A stretch of DNA of 64,000 nucleotides from Cyanoderma ruficeps (Eukaryota > Chordata > Aves > Passeriformes > Timaliidae): the NCBI GenBank assembly GCA_008694505.1, contig VZDJ01004378.1, positions 11,779,472 through 11,843,471 of the forward strand, in the 5' to 3' direction. Under the pieces are notes generated by a model. That model saw only the letters and a program-made list of their open reading frames with translations, did not search any database and was not told the DNA's origin. How positions within the stretch are numbered: the first letter of the stretch is position 1; the number at the start of each line of letters is the position of its first letter. A program made the translations under genes and the position numbers. Of this stretch, positions 1-12,904 are shown piece after piece.

Positions 1-180
1 GGGTGGTGGGGCACTGGAGGAGATTTCCCAGATTGCTTGTGGAGGTCTCATCCCTGGAAGTGTTCAAGGCCAGGTTGGACAGCGCTCTGAGCAACCTGGT
101 GTACTGAAAGGTGTTGGCAGGGGAGTTGGGAAAAGATGATCTTTAAGTTCCCTTTCAATACAAACCATTCTGATGCTGTG
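1..180 (+). repeat. CR1 LINE 3' fragment, sense, cut by window edge
   Basis: The text reads as the 3' end of an avian CR1 element. It has the phrase meaning 'catccctggaagtgttcaag', then 'gagcaacctggt', then the terminal 'gatgatctttaag...ccattctgatg'. It ends at about 180, where ordinary AT-rich intron begins. The element continues upstream of base 1. It shows many point differences from a consensus CR1, so it is old and inactive. Confidence 0.85.
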
Positions 181-1050
181 ATCTCTACTATAAACTGAAA
201 AAATAAATTTATAACTTTTAGAAAATTAGTTTTTATTTAATAAAAATTAAATTAATTTAATAAAACCAATATTTTTTATAAACAAACACTCATGACCATG
301 GTTTGAAAACAAACTGCTATTGTAAATGCTCTTACATGGGATCTCCATTGTGCCAGCATTGCAGAACCCAGGAGAAGTGAACTCTGCCTCAGAGAGGTTA
401 CTGTCTGGAATTCTAGTTTTAAAAAGAAACATGGCACAGAAATGTGCTAAATCCCTTGTCTATAGACATATATTTGTTGCTTACAGAAGTGGTGTGCCAG
501 TAAAAAAAAAATGGACCTCAACACATGCTCAGCTTCCAGTTATTTGCATGCTTTGACCTGACCTTATCTCTTGAAATATTCAAGGCCAATTGGCATAGCA
601 CAAGAAGCATAGGTCTTGGGAAGGAAATAGAGTGATGCATGTTTTCAATGACAGTAAACAAGCTAGAAATATCTTATTTGACTTTTAAATTATATAGTGA
701 GTTGAAAGAGCTGGAATTTAAGTGGGAAACAATCAGTTTTAAATGGAATAAATTTGATCTGGAGGGTCTGGAGGAAGACAGCACTGGCAATGTCATTTTA
801 ATGCATTAGTTCTCAGCATGAAAGTTCTCTCAAAGACAGGTCCAGATTTCTTTACTAAGCTTCTCTCCAGTATTCTGCCACATGGAGTCTAGCATACTCA
901 TGTTTGTAAACATTATAAATAAAGTATAATATGAATATAAGTGTTTCTCAAGTATTCTTTCCATGTCTGATACAAGCTTGATCAAGCTGCATGAGCATAC
1001 CTCTATTATAAAGCATTTTCTCTTTCAAAATGTCTTACATATTTTTATGT
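181..1050 (+). other. TMEM117 intron, nothing recognised
   Basis: AT-rich sequence between two CR1 pieces. Short open frames (61-76 codons) look random. No exon matching the earlier part of TMEM117 was seen. Confidence 0.5.
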
Positions 1051-1086
1051 CTTAAAGGTCCTTTCCAATCTTAATGATTCTATGAT
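1051..1086 (+). repeat. CR1 LINE terminal stub, sense
   Basis: About 36 bases matching only the extreme CR1 3' tail: 'taaaggtcctttccaatc' followed by 'atgattctatgat'. CR1 insertions are typically 5'-truncated, so very short tails like this are expected. A longer antisense CR1 starts about 45 bases to the right. Confidence 0.6.
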
Positions 1087-1127
1087 CAACCTGAAAGTTA
1101 GAGACAGTTTTAAATCCTTAGTATTTA

Positions 1128-1572
1128 AGACACTAAAATCTTTAAGTCCAACCATTAAGCCAGCACTTCCATGTTCACCACTAAACCTTGTCCCTAAGTG
1201 CCCCATCTACTTGTATTTTAAATACCTCCATGCACTTCCCTGGGCAGCTGGTTCCAATGCTTGACAACGCTTTCAATGAGGAAATTTATCCTAATAACCA
1301 GTCAAAATCTCTCCTGACACAACTTGAGGTTGTTTCCTCTTCTGTCACTTGTTACCGAGACTGACCCCCACCTGGCCACAACCTCCAGTCAGGCAGCTGT
1401 AGAGAGCAATAACATCTCCCCTGGGCCTCCTTTCCTCCAGGCTAAACAACCGCATCCCCCTCAGCCATTCCATATACTTGTGATATGGACTTGTGCTCCA
1501 GACCCTTCAAAGATTTTGTTGCCCTTCTTTGAATATGCTCCAGCACCTCAAGGTTAATCCAGATTCAGGGCA
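1128..1572 (-). repeat. CR1 LINE fragment, antisense
   Basis: About 445 bases read as the reverse complement of the CR1 3' region. Landmarks in order are 'agtccaaccattaagcc', 'caccactaaaccttgtccc', 'cttccctgggcagctggttc', 'gctccagcacctcaaggt' and, between them, 'ctccaggctaaacaacc'. It is diverged and truncated at its 5' end near 1570. Open frames across it are chance. Confidence 0.9.
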
Positions 1573-4500
1573 GTACTTATGGAGGTCTTAAGGATTGTTT
1601 CCTCAGGGTAGCTTACTTGAAATTTTGGCTGATACACTGTACTTATGCTAACCTTTAATAATTTGAATAGGAAAAGTTTTGGTTCATAGTAGAATAATTT
1701 GCAGTGTACGACATTATCTTAGTTCTAATTAAGATATTTTAAAACTTTTAACTTTTCCTCTTGTATGCATCTGAACTGATAAAATTATCTGAACTGCTAA
1801 AGTTTTTTTTATGGAAAGTAAAACATTTATACTTTCTCCCAAAGCAAATTAGTATACAAGATGCAAGCACAGACAAAAGCGTCTGGTATGTGATAATTTT
1901 ATTTCAAAGAGTGATTGTTTTATGCTTCAGAAAGGTGGCACTTAGAATTAAACTTCTGTTTAAAATGTTGTATAGCAAAGTTTGTCAACCTATTGTATGA
2001 TTTCCAGGTGTTCCTACCTGAAACATTTCTGTGAAACCACATACCGATGTCTTCAGTTAGGAGTACCACTTCTTGTGCCGCAAGATCTTCCAGTGACTAC
2101 GATGTATGTTGGCTGGTTTCAAAAAGCATACACTCTCTTTTAACCTATACACAACCCCAATTAGTGTTCAGGTCAGTAAGTGGGAAGACATTTATAGAAT
2201 CAATCATTTTGGGTTAAGGAGTACACATACTGCAAGTGTACTAATGGAATGGAAATAATGCCTGGAACATCTCCAGAAGAGTCACAGTCTCAATGGAGCA
2301 ATTAAATATGTATGAAGAATGTTTGCAGTGAAGTTCAAACACATCAGCCTGAGGCTTCTTTTTTGGTTTAATTTATTCTCTGCCTTTCTGTGTACTGCTG
2401 CTTGGTGATTCAAAAACACTTCTGCACACTGCCTCCTGCATCATCTGTGTATATACTGACTGACAGATACAGTGACAGTTGCTATTTTTAATCACTATCT
2501 TAGGAACAAGGAGTAGACTCTACAGTAGAAAAGTGCAGGGTTAGTATTGAGGTTAACAGTCATTATTCATTAATGAATTCAACATAATTCACAGTATGGA
2601 AAACAGTCTTCAGATTTAATTCAGGCAGTGTTTGAATATTTAGCAAAACTTCTTAGTCTGAATTTGTTGGTGTTATTAGAGTATTACATGATATGCCCTG
2701 TATTCTATATCTTCATATCACGGCTTTTATCCTTCATGAAAGAGGTGCCTGTCCTGCAGTTAGAGACTGCTTTTTTAATATCATTGTGAATGCCAGCACT
2801 CCTTAAAGAGTGAGTGGTTCTGTTTCCTGGTAATTGTTGCTCTTTGTAAAACGTGGGAAAGGACATGTGCTATTTTCAGCTTTCTCTGCTGTTTTCAGCC
2901 ATAAATAAAACCAGACTATCTGGGGCTTTGTAAAGCATGTTTGTTTCCTTTGATGGGTGCAAGTTCTATGATTTGTGACTGATCAGAGAGCACCAGTGTA
3001 TTAGCTGGTTCATCTGTTATCAATTCATGCGCTATGAGTAAGTGCGATTGTCATGTAACCAAGCTTAGAGCTATTGGCAAAGCAACTGAGCAAAGAGAGC
3101 CTTTTAAAAGGATTACTGGTAATGTAATTACTTGTGGAAGATGTATGGATATCTCCTGAATGAAAATACCAGCATCTTAATATGTTCTTTAAGCAATACC
3201 ATTAGTGGAATGAGAGCTTGTATTCCAGTAATGGCATACTCTGCTGGTGGATAATGGCACGGTGAAGCAAAGGCATTAGTGTGAAGTAAACACTGAACTA
3301 AAGCCAGATACGTGCTTTTGTTTCTTTATACAATTTCAAGGCTGTTATTGAAGCAAAATTTACTTTCTAGTGACACTAGCATTATTTTATTAAATGCAAT
3401 GGGATTTTGAGGCCTCAGAACTTCCAATAGATTTTGTTTCGGTCTGGAGGAAGATCTTTTTATATCTATAGTCAATCTATAACTGCTAATAATATCAATA
3501 ATTTTAATGAAAGAAGTATGCTGTTAATACAACCCCTATTACTGGAGATAGCAGCAGTAGGTCATGTAATTTAATTTTATAAAGAAGCAGAATGTATTTA
3601 GGACCTTCAGTTCAGGCACAGAATAAGCAATCTTGGTGAATTTGCAAAATTAAGAAAATATTTGTGCTTCTGAAGGGTTGTTGTCGATGGCTTTTGATAC
3701 TGACTTTAACCATCAAGATGATTGACTTTTCTTAGTGAAAAGATACATTTGCATGTGTTTAAATAAGCACCTGTCCTTCATCTTTTGCAAATCAATGAGA
3801 AAAGCCCAGTAGTCATCAATGAAACTTTAATCCTCTTTTAGATTCTGACAGATTTTTTTTTTCCAGTTAGGTGTAGGGGATGCTTTTCCTTAAAGTGGTT
3901 AATAAGCTCCATGGCATCCATAAAAATAGATTACTGAAGCATACAATGATAGCTGTCCTGTTTGATTTTTTTTAGTCTTAAACTCTTTTCTCACCTTTGA
4001 TAGTACTTCCCTCTAAGAACTTCCATATTTCTTTCTTCACAGTGTTGGTTCATATCTTCTCATTATTCACAAAGCAAAAATTCTGATGCTTGGTGCATGT
4101 TTATATTTTTCTGTTGTTTCCGCCTAATCGGGCTCCTTTTTACATTAATTTATTGAGTTTTGCTCTTGGTTTGTTATTTTTCTTAAAGACCTATTTTCTG
4201 ATTTTGAGTAATAACAATATTATTAAGATGTACATCCTTATGGTTCTTGTATCAGAAACCTGATTGGGTTACTGATTGTGATACGTGGGCAAATAATGTG
4301 GCTTTATCAGTGTCAGAAGTTACATACCTACCTTGCGTTATACAGCCTTCTAAAATTTAATATGTTTTATGACAGCAGGTTTTGACTCTCAGTGTAAGAA
4401 CAGACTAAAGAAAAGCTGACGCTAATATCTACATGTGTGCAGGCAGAAAGTGATGCATAGGAAAAATGCTTTACCCTTCTGGAAAAATCAGTCATAGCCA

Positions 4501-7500
4501 AAATATTCATACCTTACTTAATCATCTGAACTTACTATTCTGTATTTATTATTTTAAGCATCCAAATACATAAAAAATTATCTTGAATTTGATCTACATC
4601 AGATTTGTGGGGCTTGTACTCCAGATAATCATATCATTTAAATATAATTCCCTGGCTATGGATTTAGGATCCTAGCTTCAGCCACAAACTAAAGTTTTAT
4701 CGCAAGGTCTTCCTATGGACCTTGTGAAAATTTTAACTGTGCATCCATCTTGTCAAGCTATTTGCTATGCTCAGTTTTTGAGTTTTCTGATCAGTTTGGA
4801 AATAGAAACAGGTTAAAAAAAAATTAGGAGAGAAGCATCACTACTTTGTAATGCCGTTTTTCATTTTACCTGCTCAGTTTTATCATTTTTGATTTTAAGA
4901 TCGTTCATGCTACATGGATACCTGCAGTGATGGGACTTCCTGTGATTGAGGCAATTCCCAGTACAAGGGAAAAAACAGAGCTCCTTGAACTGAGGGGAAG
5001 GATTCAACTTTCATGTCTCTCCCTGCATAAGCAGAAAGAGGAAAAAAGATATTATTTTCCCATTTGCAAATGCCATCTAAGGTCTGGGCTTTGGATTGTT
5101 TCAGGAACCTTTTGGCCTTGTGACACAGCTGTGCTCATTAGGACAGTGGCAATCAGGGCTCAGTTTTATCATTTTCTTTGCAACATGAGCATTAATAAGA
5201 CTCTAATTGGCAGCAGGTGTGACTATGTTATAAAACAACCCAAAATTAAAGAAGCGTTTCAATTTGCTACCTAATGTTAAGTTTTTCAGTATAAACAAAA
5301 GAAAACTAAACAATCTCTAGCAGGCCTTGGGTTGCAAAAAGAATGATCTTTAAAAATCACTGCAAAGTGTAATAATGTAAGTAGAAAGCTCTTGGAGGTG
5401 TTTTTAAACAATTCCTTTTAAAGAGCACCTAGGTCAGACCTATTTGGACTGAAATGGATGGCAAGGTCCAAGGTGTCAACACAGAGGCACACACAATTCC
5501 AGCATAGTGTGTTAATCAAGAGCTAAGATTTTAATCAGTTTTCACAGGTCTTAGGGCACTAGTTTATTCCAGATTTTTTTGACTTTGTGAGCTGTTCTGT
5601 TATGATCTTTCTAAAAGAGACTTGAGGACACTTTTCCACATGGTCAGTCCAGCTAGAAAATAGTCTTTATTCTTCAGACTGAATGATGAAAACCTCTTTT
5701 TTGGTTTGTTTGTTTTTTCCTTAAGAAAGAGGTGATCTTTTCACTCTCTTTGAATTAGGCCTTGTAACCAAAATCCTTCATATGTTCAGTTATTCCCATT
5801 CAAGTAAAGCAATAGAGGTTTGCTAGTGTCATTCATTACACATATCCCATCCTTTAAACAAATTTGATGCAAATGTAATTAGAGAAATCTAAATATAATT
5901 AAATATGTGTTTTCCCAGCATTTAGATTTATGCAAATTCAATGAAAGTATCATTTGATTGACAGAGAAATTGGTAACAGCATTACTGTCTGGAAGCATTG
6001 TTAAAATTTATTCTAGCAGCATATTCTCAAGATCTTGTGGGCTGTAGAATATTCTGAATGAAGTTAAGGACAACTTGCTTAGCAGGCAGGTGACTTCAGA
6101 GAAGATGTTGTGGCATTCTGCAATTGCTGTTCATAAAACAACTAGTGGCCACCCCAGTCCTGTATAATCCATATCTGAAGCCACCTTTAAATGCAGAATG
6201 AAATGCCTATATTGACAATCATTGTTTATAGCATCTATGAACACTTTTCAAACTAAAAAACCCAGCTGGTCTAGTGTAACATTTAACAATATTTGGAGAG
6301 TTTTAAATGTAAAGTCTATTCTTCCCCAAATAAATATCACAATACTCCCACCGTATAGAAAATCTGCTTTAACTTAGTGAAGGTGGCCACTGTCCCAGTT
6401 GAGATAGATTATTATTTTTTTTTTAAGTAGACATCGATGGGGTTATCAACTCAGAAAAGTCTGTGATAGATTGCCTATAATGGCAGGAAAAGCCCAGGGA
6501 TGATTGTAAGTCACATTCATCTTTCATGGCCTCTTAGCTAGAGATGACAGTTATTTTCAGGGCTCCCAGGAAGAACATAAAGCCAAAAACCTCATTGAAG
6601 AACTGGTCAAATTAATTTAATATCAGCTCTGTACAATGACTGAATACCTAGGAGAAAACTGAAGATAATACTAACACAGTTAATCCAAATGATCAAATGA
6701 AGCTCTCTGCGGTGTTATATCTAGTTCCCAAAGCTGTCTTCCCTCTTAGAACTTCTGTGAAATGGATGCAGTTATTTGCAATACAAAAGTCTAAAAATGT
6801 GGCTGATTCTGGTCTCTCCAGTGGTTGATCAAAGGAGCCAAGTGCATCAATTTATTCCAAATTCTGGTTTATTTCAAAGTCTCATCATCAAGACAAAGGT
6901 TCCCTCTTTAAAGAGAAAGTGAGACACTGCAAAATATAGTCTTTCCAAGAATATTTCTCTAGTTTCTCACTGTAGGTACTTGCTGGAGATTGATTGAGCA
7001 ATCATATAAGTGGTGGGGTGGCAGCTTGTAGGCTTTTATGCTTGTCAAACACACATGTTGAAATATTTTACAGGAAGGGTGATAGAGCTGTAAATCTAGA
7101 GGTGACACAATCAGTGAGGGGTAAAAGTGTTCAAAGAATATTAAACATGGAATATATGTTTAGCAAAATTTGGTCAGCACAATCTCTATTAAACTTGGGG
7201 TCTCTTTAACAACCTATTTTGAGCACCGTATAATCATGTAAGCAAAGCAAAATCTGATGTACTATATGGAGATAAACTGGGTGGATACCTAACCTTACCA
7301 AGATGTGGCCCTTTGCCCAGACAGCTCATCTCTTTCTTGGGAAAGGTAAAATGTGTGTCCCCAGCTTGTAGCCGGGGTCTGGTGCAAGAATAACCTTGTT
7401 GGATAGGCATAAGAGGTGTGATATTGATCATTTACTCTTTAAGTCTTTCTAAAAGATGGTTATAACCCTAAAGTAGATCCACAAGAGAAAACAGTTGGAG

Positions 7501-9877
7501 AAGAAACAAATGCCTCTGATTATACCCCAGAAAAAAAAAAAGAAAACTGATGGCTTTTAGCACTCCCTGTCAGATCCTACTGCCTGAACTCCGCAGTGTC
7601 ATTCAGCAGTCCAGTACTACAACCCTGCCTTAAATCCTGCTGAGTTGCCTTTAATCCTTCTCATTACTCCCAGATCAACAAAAAACTCTCAGATCTTAGG
7701 GCCAAAGAGGCTTTATTACAAGTTACACACCCCATGGAAATCCATTAAGAATTAAGTCAGGTGAAGTGGACAGGTAAAGAGGAAGAAACAGGTCTAAAAT
7801 TGAAAGAGTACTAACTGCCAGGGGAGAATGTCAGCTAAAAGGAAATGGGTTTTGTTCAACATAGAATTATGTGACTGAGATGGTAAATTCTGAGCATTTT
7901 ACCATTTAGTCTTTCTTGTTAGGATGTTAGAAGTTGAAGAGACCAACTCTTGGAAGGTAAAAGATGACCAATTATTTCTGGAGGAAAGGGATCTTCGCTT
8001 ACACTTTGTTAGAAATCGTGCAATAAAACTTTTGATTGCTGTTTTTTAAGAAAATAAAACATTCAAATAAGCACCATTATTGGTTAAACTTTCATTGATA
8101 AATGTTTCTTATCCATGAGAAGGAATTTCTGATTAGAGCTAGTGAGACCCTAGTCTCCTCAGAGTAGCCAGCAGCATGATGATCCAATCCACATGGATTG
8201 CTTATCTGAGCCCATGCACTTCTCTTTGCAGGGCAGCTGTGGGACAAGCCTCAGCCTGGATTTTACTGCATCTTTGCTGAGTTCCCCAAATAATGTTATG
8301 TCTTCTAGGATTTACATGGTTTCCATTTAATGGAACAATTTGGAAAAGAGTGCAGATTAGTCTCAAGATAGAACATGGGACTTTTTCTGAAATACTGAGA
8401 AGTTTGAGGGGGATAACCATTTCCTGGAAAACTCTGTTTACCCAGTATGTGTCTGTGCATCTTAGTGAATTTAGCCATGACAATTCCCAAGTTCCCTTTT
8501 GCACCTTCTTCTTGGAAATTTCTAATGTTTATCTTCCACTGAAAAAGTGACGATATTCATATTGTCACAGAGCTGAGCATATAATTAGAATATTGGAATT
8601 GGGCATATATTGGAATAGCACTGGCTGTCAGGATGTATTTTGGTGAGTCTCATTATTAACTTCTTTTTGTTCAATCTCATTTCTAGTCATGTTCTACTGT
8701 TAGAAAGGTTAACTTTCCAGGAAGTCAAAATCATACTAATTTGCATGTGATTTTTCTTTGTTTCTTAAGAAGACAAGTGTCAGCCTTATACTGGAACTGG
8801 CTCAACTTGTGAAAAAAAAGGTATACGAACTTTTATTTTCTAGATGACTTTTGAGTTGGTATCAATTCTCTTGTCATCCTGTCATTCACTTTCTTGGAAG
8901 GGGTTGGCTCTATCTTCTTGCTTACCTTCCAAGAGGCATTTGGTGGGGGGCAGCTGTTAGTTTCTCCCATCCCCCAGTCTCTCTTCATGGGACAAGTGCT
9001 TCAGCCCCTAACCAATAAAGCTTTAAAATACTCCACTTTAAAAAACTCCACTCTAGTTTATTGGTGGTTTTTATGTATGGTTGGCCAAAAACTGGATGTG
9101 ATATTCTGGATATGAGCAAAGTAATGTCCCTTGATCTACTGGTTGTGCCTTTGTTATTGCAGCTCTGGACACTGTTGGGACTTTTTTGCTGCCAGCAGAC
9201 ACGCCTGGCATGCACTCAGCTTGCTGTCTACTAATGCCCTTTTATAACTGAGTTAAATTTTATATTATTTGAAGGATTTTTGACATAAAAATGTGTTGTT
9301 CAGGAAGCAAGATTAAAGGTTTGTTTGTTTTTTATGTTGCAGTTGTTTTGGAGATACATTTAATCAAAATATAATCAAGTTTTTAGGTGAATGATCCTGT
9401 ATTTATTTAAAATGCTTTGGAAAAGAAATGGAAGAGCAGTTCAAGACAATTGCAATTATATTTTAGGTAGGGTTTGCACAGATATAATTGTAAAAAGCAC
9501 AACATCTTGATGAATGAGAAACTTTATTCCATAGATATGATGGTGTATGAAGCCTAAAATAATGAGAAATTTCTTTTTCCATGGAAGTACTGTATAGATA
9601 AATTATACAGCGAATCTAATATAGAACATAGAAAGCTATTAAACTGTTATATTTAGTTTATTGTAAATTTGCAATATATTTTAAATTTCAATTGTGGATG
9701 TAATATGTTGTCTGAGAAGCCCTGAGAATGTAAGTGTATGCTGTAGAGCTCTCCTACCCACTTTTTATAAATGATTTCTAAGAGTAGCAACATGACAGTA
9801 TCTGGGCAAGGACAACACGTTCCATATGTTCTGCTTAGATAAAACAGGTTCCGTTTTTATCCTTTATGTTTTGTAAC
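1573..9877 (+). other. TMEM117 intron, mostly unique AT-rich sequence
   Basis: About 8.3 kb. Apart from the motif cluster at 5.87-5.96 kb I see no repeat family, RNA gene or exon. The longest open frame (4927-5274, 115 codons) has no recognisable domain and no splice or family support. Confidence 0.5.
5867..5964. promoter_or_regulatory. Candidate homeodomain/POU enhancer motif cluster
   Basis: Within 98 bases there are two perfect POU octamers ATGCAAAT (5867-5874 and 5930-5937), a TAATTAG homeodomain core (5876-5882), a further TAATTA (5896-5901 region) and TGATTGACAG (5955-5964), which is the classic PBX-MEIS composite site. This is intronic, 13 kb upstream of the first visible TMEM117 exon. 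The motifs are seen directly; enhancer function is inference. Confidence 0.35.
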
Positions 9878-9930
9878 TCATAGAGTCATAGAGATATTTC
9901 TGCTAGGAAAGACCTTTAAGATCATCAAAG
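9878..9930 (-). repeat. CR1 LINE 3' tail, antisense
   Basis: About 50 bases with the typical antisense CR1 start, 'tcatagagtcatagag', followed by 'aaagacctttaagatcatc'. Similarity stops there, and GC-rich sequence of different character begins about 20 bases later. Confidence 0.7.
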
Positions 9931-9949
9931 TGGTATTGATGCAGGGTAT

Positions 9950-10740
9950 GACTTAACCCTGGTGGCACCTCCATGCTGGATGAACCACTGTGCTCATCAC
10001 CGATGGGTTCCACTCACAGGGGCTCCCGCCTGTTCCACCTGGGGAGGCAGGGCAGTCATGGGGGAGACAGGCCTGCTGCACCAGGTCACTACTGCCCCTG
10101 TCCCTTAAGGCACTGTGCTCAGACAGGCAGAGGGAGGGCCGGGAATCCTCCAGACCATGCATCCTGCCAGCCTGCTGGGGCTGTCCCAGGGGAGGCTGGG
10201 TGTGATTCCAGCAGTGTCTGTCTCTCTCTTTGATACCCTTCATCCCACGTTCCTGTTCCTCCTCCTGCTGCCACCTGGTGCTGGCATGGAAGCCAGGCAC
10301 CACCTGGCATGGCGGCAGCAGCGTGTTCCCACCGGAGCTCTGTCTGGGCAGCCATGTCCCTCGTGGTGGCTGCAGAGGTCAGAGGGGCCATGGCTTTCTG
10401 CTGGGTGGATCCCACTGCTCCCACAGCTGCAGGGCTGAAGTGCCCTTCCTGCACATCCTTCTGTGACAAGTGCTGCCTGAACTGATGCTCCACTCACTCC
10501 CTGTGTGCCCAGTCTGCTGGCATCACTCCTGGTCCCTGCTCCTCCTGTAGGCTTCTTTCATACATGGCAAGGCCTGGATGCTGGTGCTCCTGGCCCTGCC
10601 CTGGTCCTATCAGCAGTTGTAATGGTATTTGAGGGCTCCTGATGGCTCTCTTGTCTCCCTCTGAGGTTCCCCCAGTTTGGGAATTGTGCTGGCTCTGGAA
10701 CTGCTTGATTGGTGATTGAGTGCTACTTTTATCACACATA
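9950..10740. other. GC-rich islet of unknown nature
   Basis: About 790 bases much richer in G and C than the flanking AT-rich intron, with scattered CpG, runs of CTGC/CAGC, and overlapping long open frames on both strands (for example 10119-10493 minus, 124 codons; 10115-10438 plus). Overlap of several frames is what GC-rich DNA gives by chance, because stops are AT-rich. I recognise no protein in any frame. It starts directly after a short antisense CR1 tail. It could be a decayed mobile element, an unrecognised non-coding exon, or a local GC-biased patch. Confidence 0.4.
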
Positions 10741-11749
10741 CTACGGGAAACTTCTGAAAAACAACTCTATGGTTCAGTTTCTGGCTGATTCTGAATTGCT
10801 TATAAAATGTTTTAATTGCACTAAACTAACCCATGTGTAAAAATAATATCTTTTAAAAAAAACAATGATAAGTTTTTTGGTTGGCTCTAGACAAAATATA
10901 GCAGACCTCACTGTGATTTGGGAAAAAATTTGAAAAATGCAGAAGAGAAATATGAGTCTAGCATATCCTGAAGGAAAGATTTGGAGTGTTGTTTATATAG
11001 TAAAACACTGACCAGGTTTAAAGTTCCATTAATGGTGAAATAAACTATGAACACAAACAATGCTAGTAAATTCAGCAATTGAGAAGTAATTACTTATTAA
11101 TGAAAGAAACAGTTTAGTAATGAATTCATTTTTACCACTTTTCTGACTTAGATGTTTTTAGTTATGTCTTCTGAAAATCAATCTGTTTGCCTTAAATCAA
11201 TCATCTAGCAATCCAAATAATGCAGATCATAGAAAGGATTGAAAATGTGGTGTTAAATCCACACTTACACTCTTCCTTGTTTCTAAAACTAGAATTTAAT
11301 AATGTGTCTCAATTCAGGAAAATCAAGGAGGTGTTGAGATATACTTCTAGCTCTAGATCTGAAAAGCTTAATTTTAGGCTTTTAGAATAGCATTTCAATT
11401 ACCATCTTAATGCATTTGAAATAGGTTTTTCCTTCTAAATGTTAAAACATGTATCTTTTCCTTTTCAAAAGTTTTTTCCTATTCTATGTTGCAATGAATT
11501 TAAGACTTTACTGAGTATTTCATGATAACTGAGAAATGGAGGCCGATAGCATTTTCTTCTCATAACTAGTTTCTAGCAGTTTCTGAGGATGCTGGAAACA
11601 TGAAAGCCTGTCTCTGTTTTGCATGTTTTGGCATATGATGCCATGTCTTGCTGCAATGATGAACAACCTTTACCTCACTCTTGCCAGGGACTGGGAATAA
11701 CTAAGCACTAAGATACTGGGGTGTAGGAAATCTGTGTCCAGAGGATTGT

Positions 11750-11795
11750 TGACTCATGTCATGACTAATGTCGTGTCATGACTAATGTTGACTCA
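11750..11795. repeat. 17-bp tandem duplication between two AP-1 sites
   Basis: 'tgtcatgactaatgtcg' at 11757-11773 is repeated at 11774-11790 with one change. A perfect TGACTCA stands at each side (11750-11756 and 11789-11795). It lies in the intron upstream of the first visible exon. Confidence 0.7.
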
Positions 11796-12904
11796 CGTAT
11801 AGTAAGTAGACCAGCTCCAGCTAGAGGGTCTGAACAAATAGTACCCTGTAGCATGTGAAAATCTTGTTATTACATCCAGCTGGCCTCATTAACACTAATA
11901 TTCAAATAGCTGGTCTGACTTACTCAGAACAGGTAATGGCCTCTGCACTGTTCATCTGTACATCTTGTGCAACTGAGGTGCTGCCCTAGCTCCTCAACCA
12001 GAATGCGGTTGAGGAATTGTGCCCGCTTCTGACACAGCTTCCCTCACATCACAGAAATCATCCCTTTAAAAGGTAAATTTTGCATATTGATGAACAGCCC
12101 TTGTCTGAATGTAAACCAATTTTGCTGAAAAATTGCCAGGCAGGTCTATCCTAAGGCACATTTGATGCTCTGAAAATATTTTTCAAAATCTTGTTTCTGT
12201 TGTTTTTTGAGCAGCTGTCTTCCACTCCCCTTTCCATTGATAAAATAAGTAATGTATCCATCTGAAAGTAAAACAGAGAAATGGCTTCTCTTTACCTTAT
12301 ATGGAATTGTGTTTGGTTTTCTGTTTTGGTTCAGTTTTTTTCAAATACTTTCTGCTGGAGTTAAGCAATTAACTTCTAACTTTGGAAGTCGAACATGGAA
12401 TTCCTTGGATATGACTTGTGTGAGTTTTACATTACCTTGCATATTATATATGGTGATTGAAAATGTTTTTTAGAAGTAAGACCATGAACTTTCATAAACT
12501 GTTTTTGCTTTTCTGTATCACAGATAGGAAATGGCATTTGAAATGTAAAGCTTATGGTGATGAGTTTAATTTAAATGAGCTGCTGTTTGAAATAGATAAC
12601 ACTTTCATTTTAGTAAATTAATGGTGTGGCAAAAGGAATCTCAAAGATGCTTCTACCTGTAAAAAAAAAAATTATGCTCTCTAGAATTCTGATATTGCAC
12701 CATGTGATTACATTATTTAATCTTATTAATTTTATTACATGAAACATAACAAAATGTTTACTTTATATATTAACATAAATGTAATTTCAGGCTTTATATA
12801 AATCTTTGTGCAAAAATCCTAAATAACTCTGAAATCATATTGATACACTCTAATAAAATCAAAACTGTTACAATCAGAAGATAGATGTAAAGCAAGGTTT
12901 GTGG

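Noticed and set aside
10119..10493. 124-codon minus-strand frame in the GC-rich islet
   Set aside because: Several long frames overlap on both strands, as expected from high GC. Composition is low-complexity and no family was recognised.
12252..12473. 73-codon hydrophobic frame that could pass for a membrane exon
   Set aside because: It does not match any part of TMEM117 that I recall and lacks an acceptor and donor in a consistent phase.
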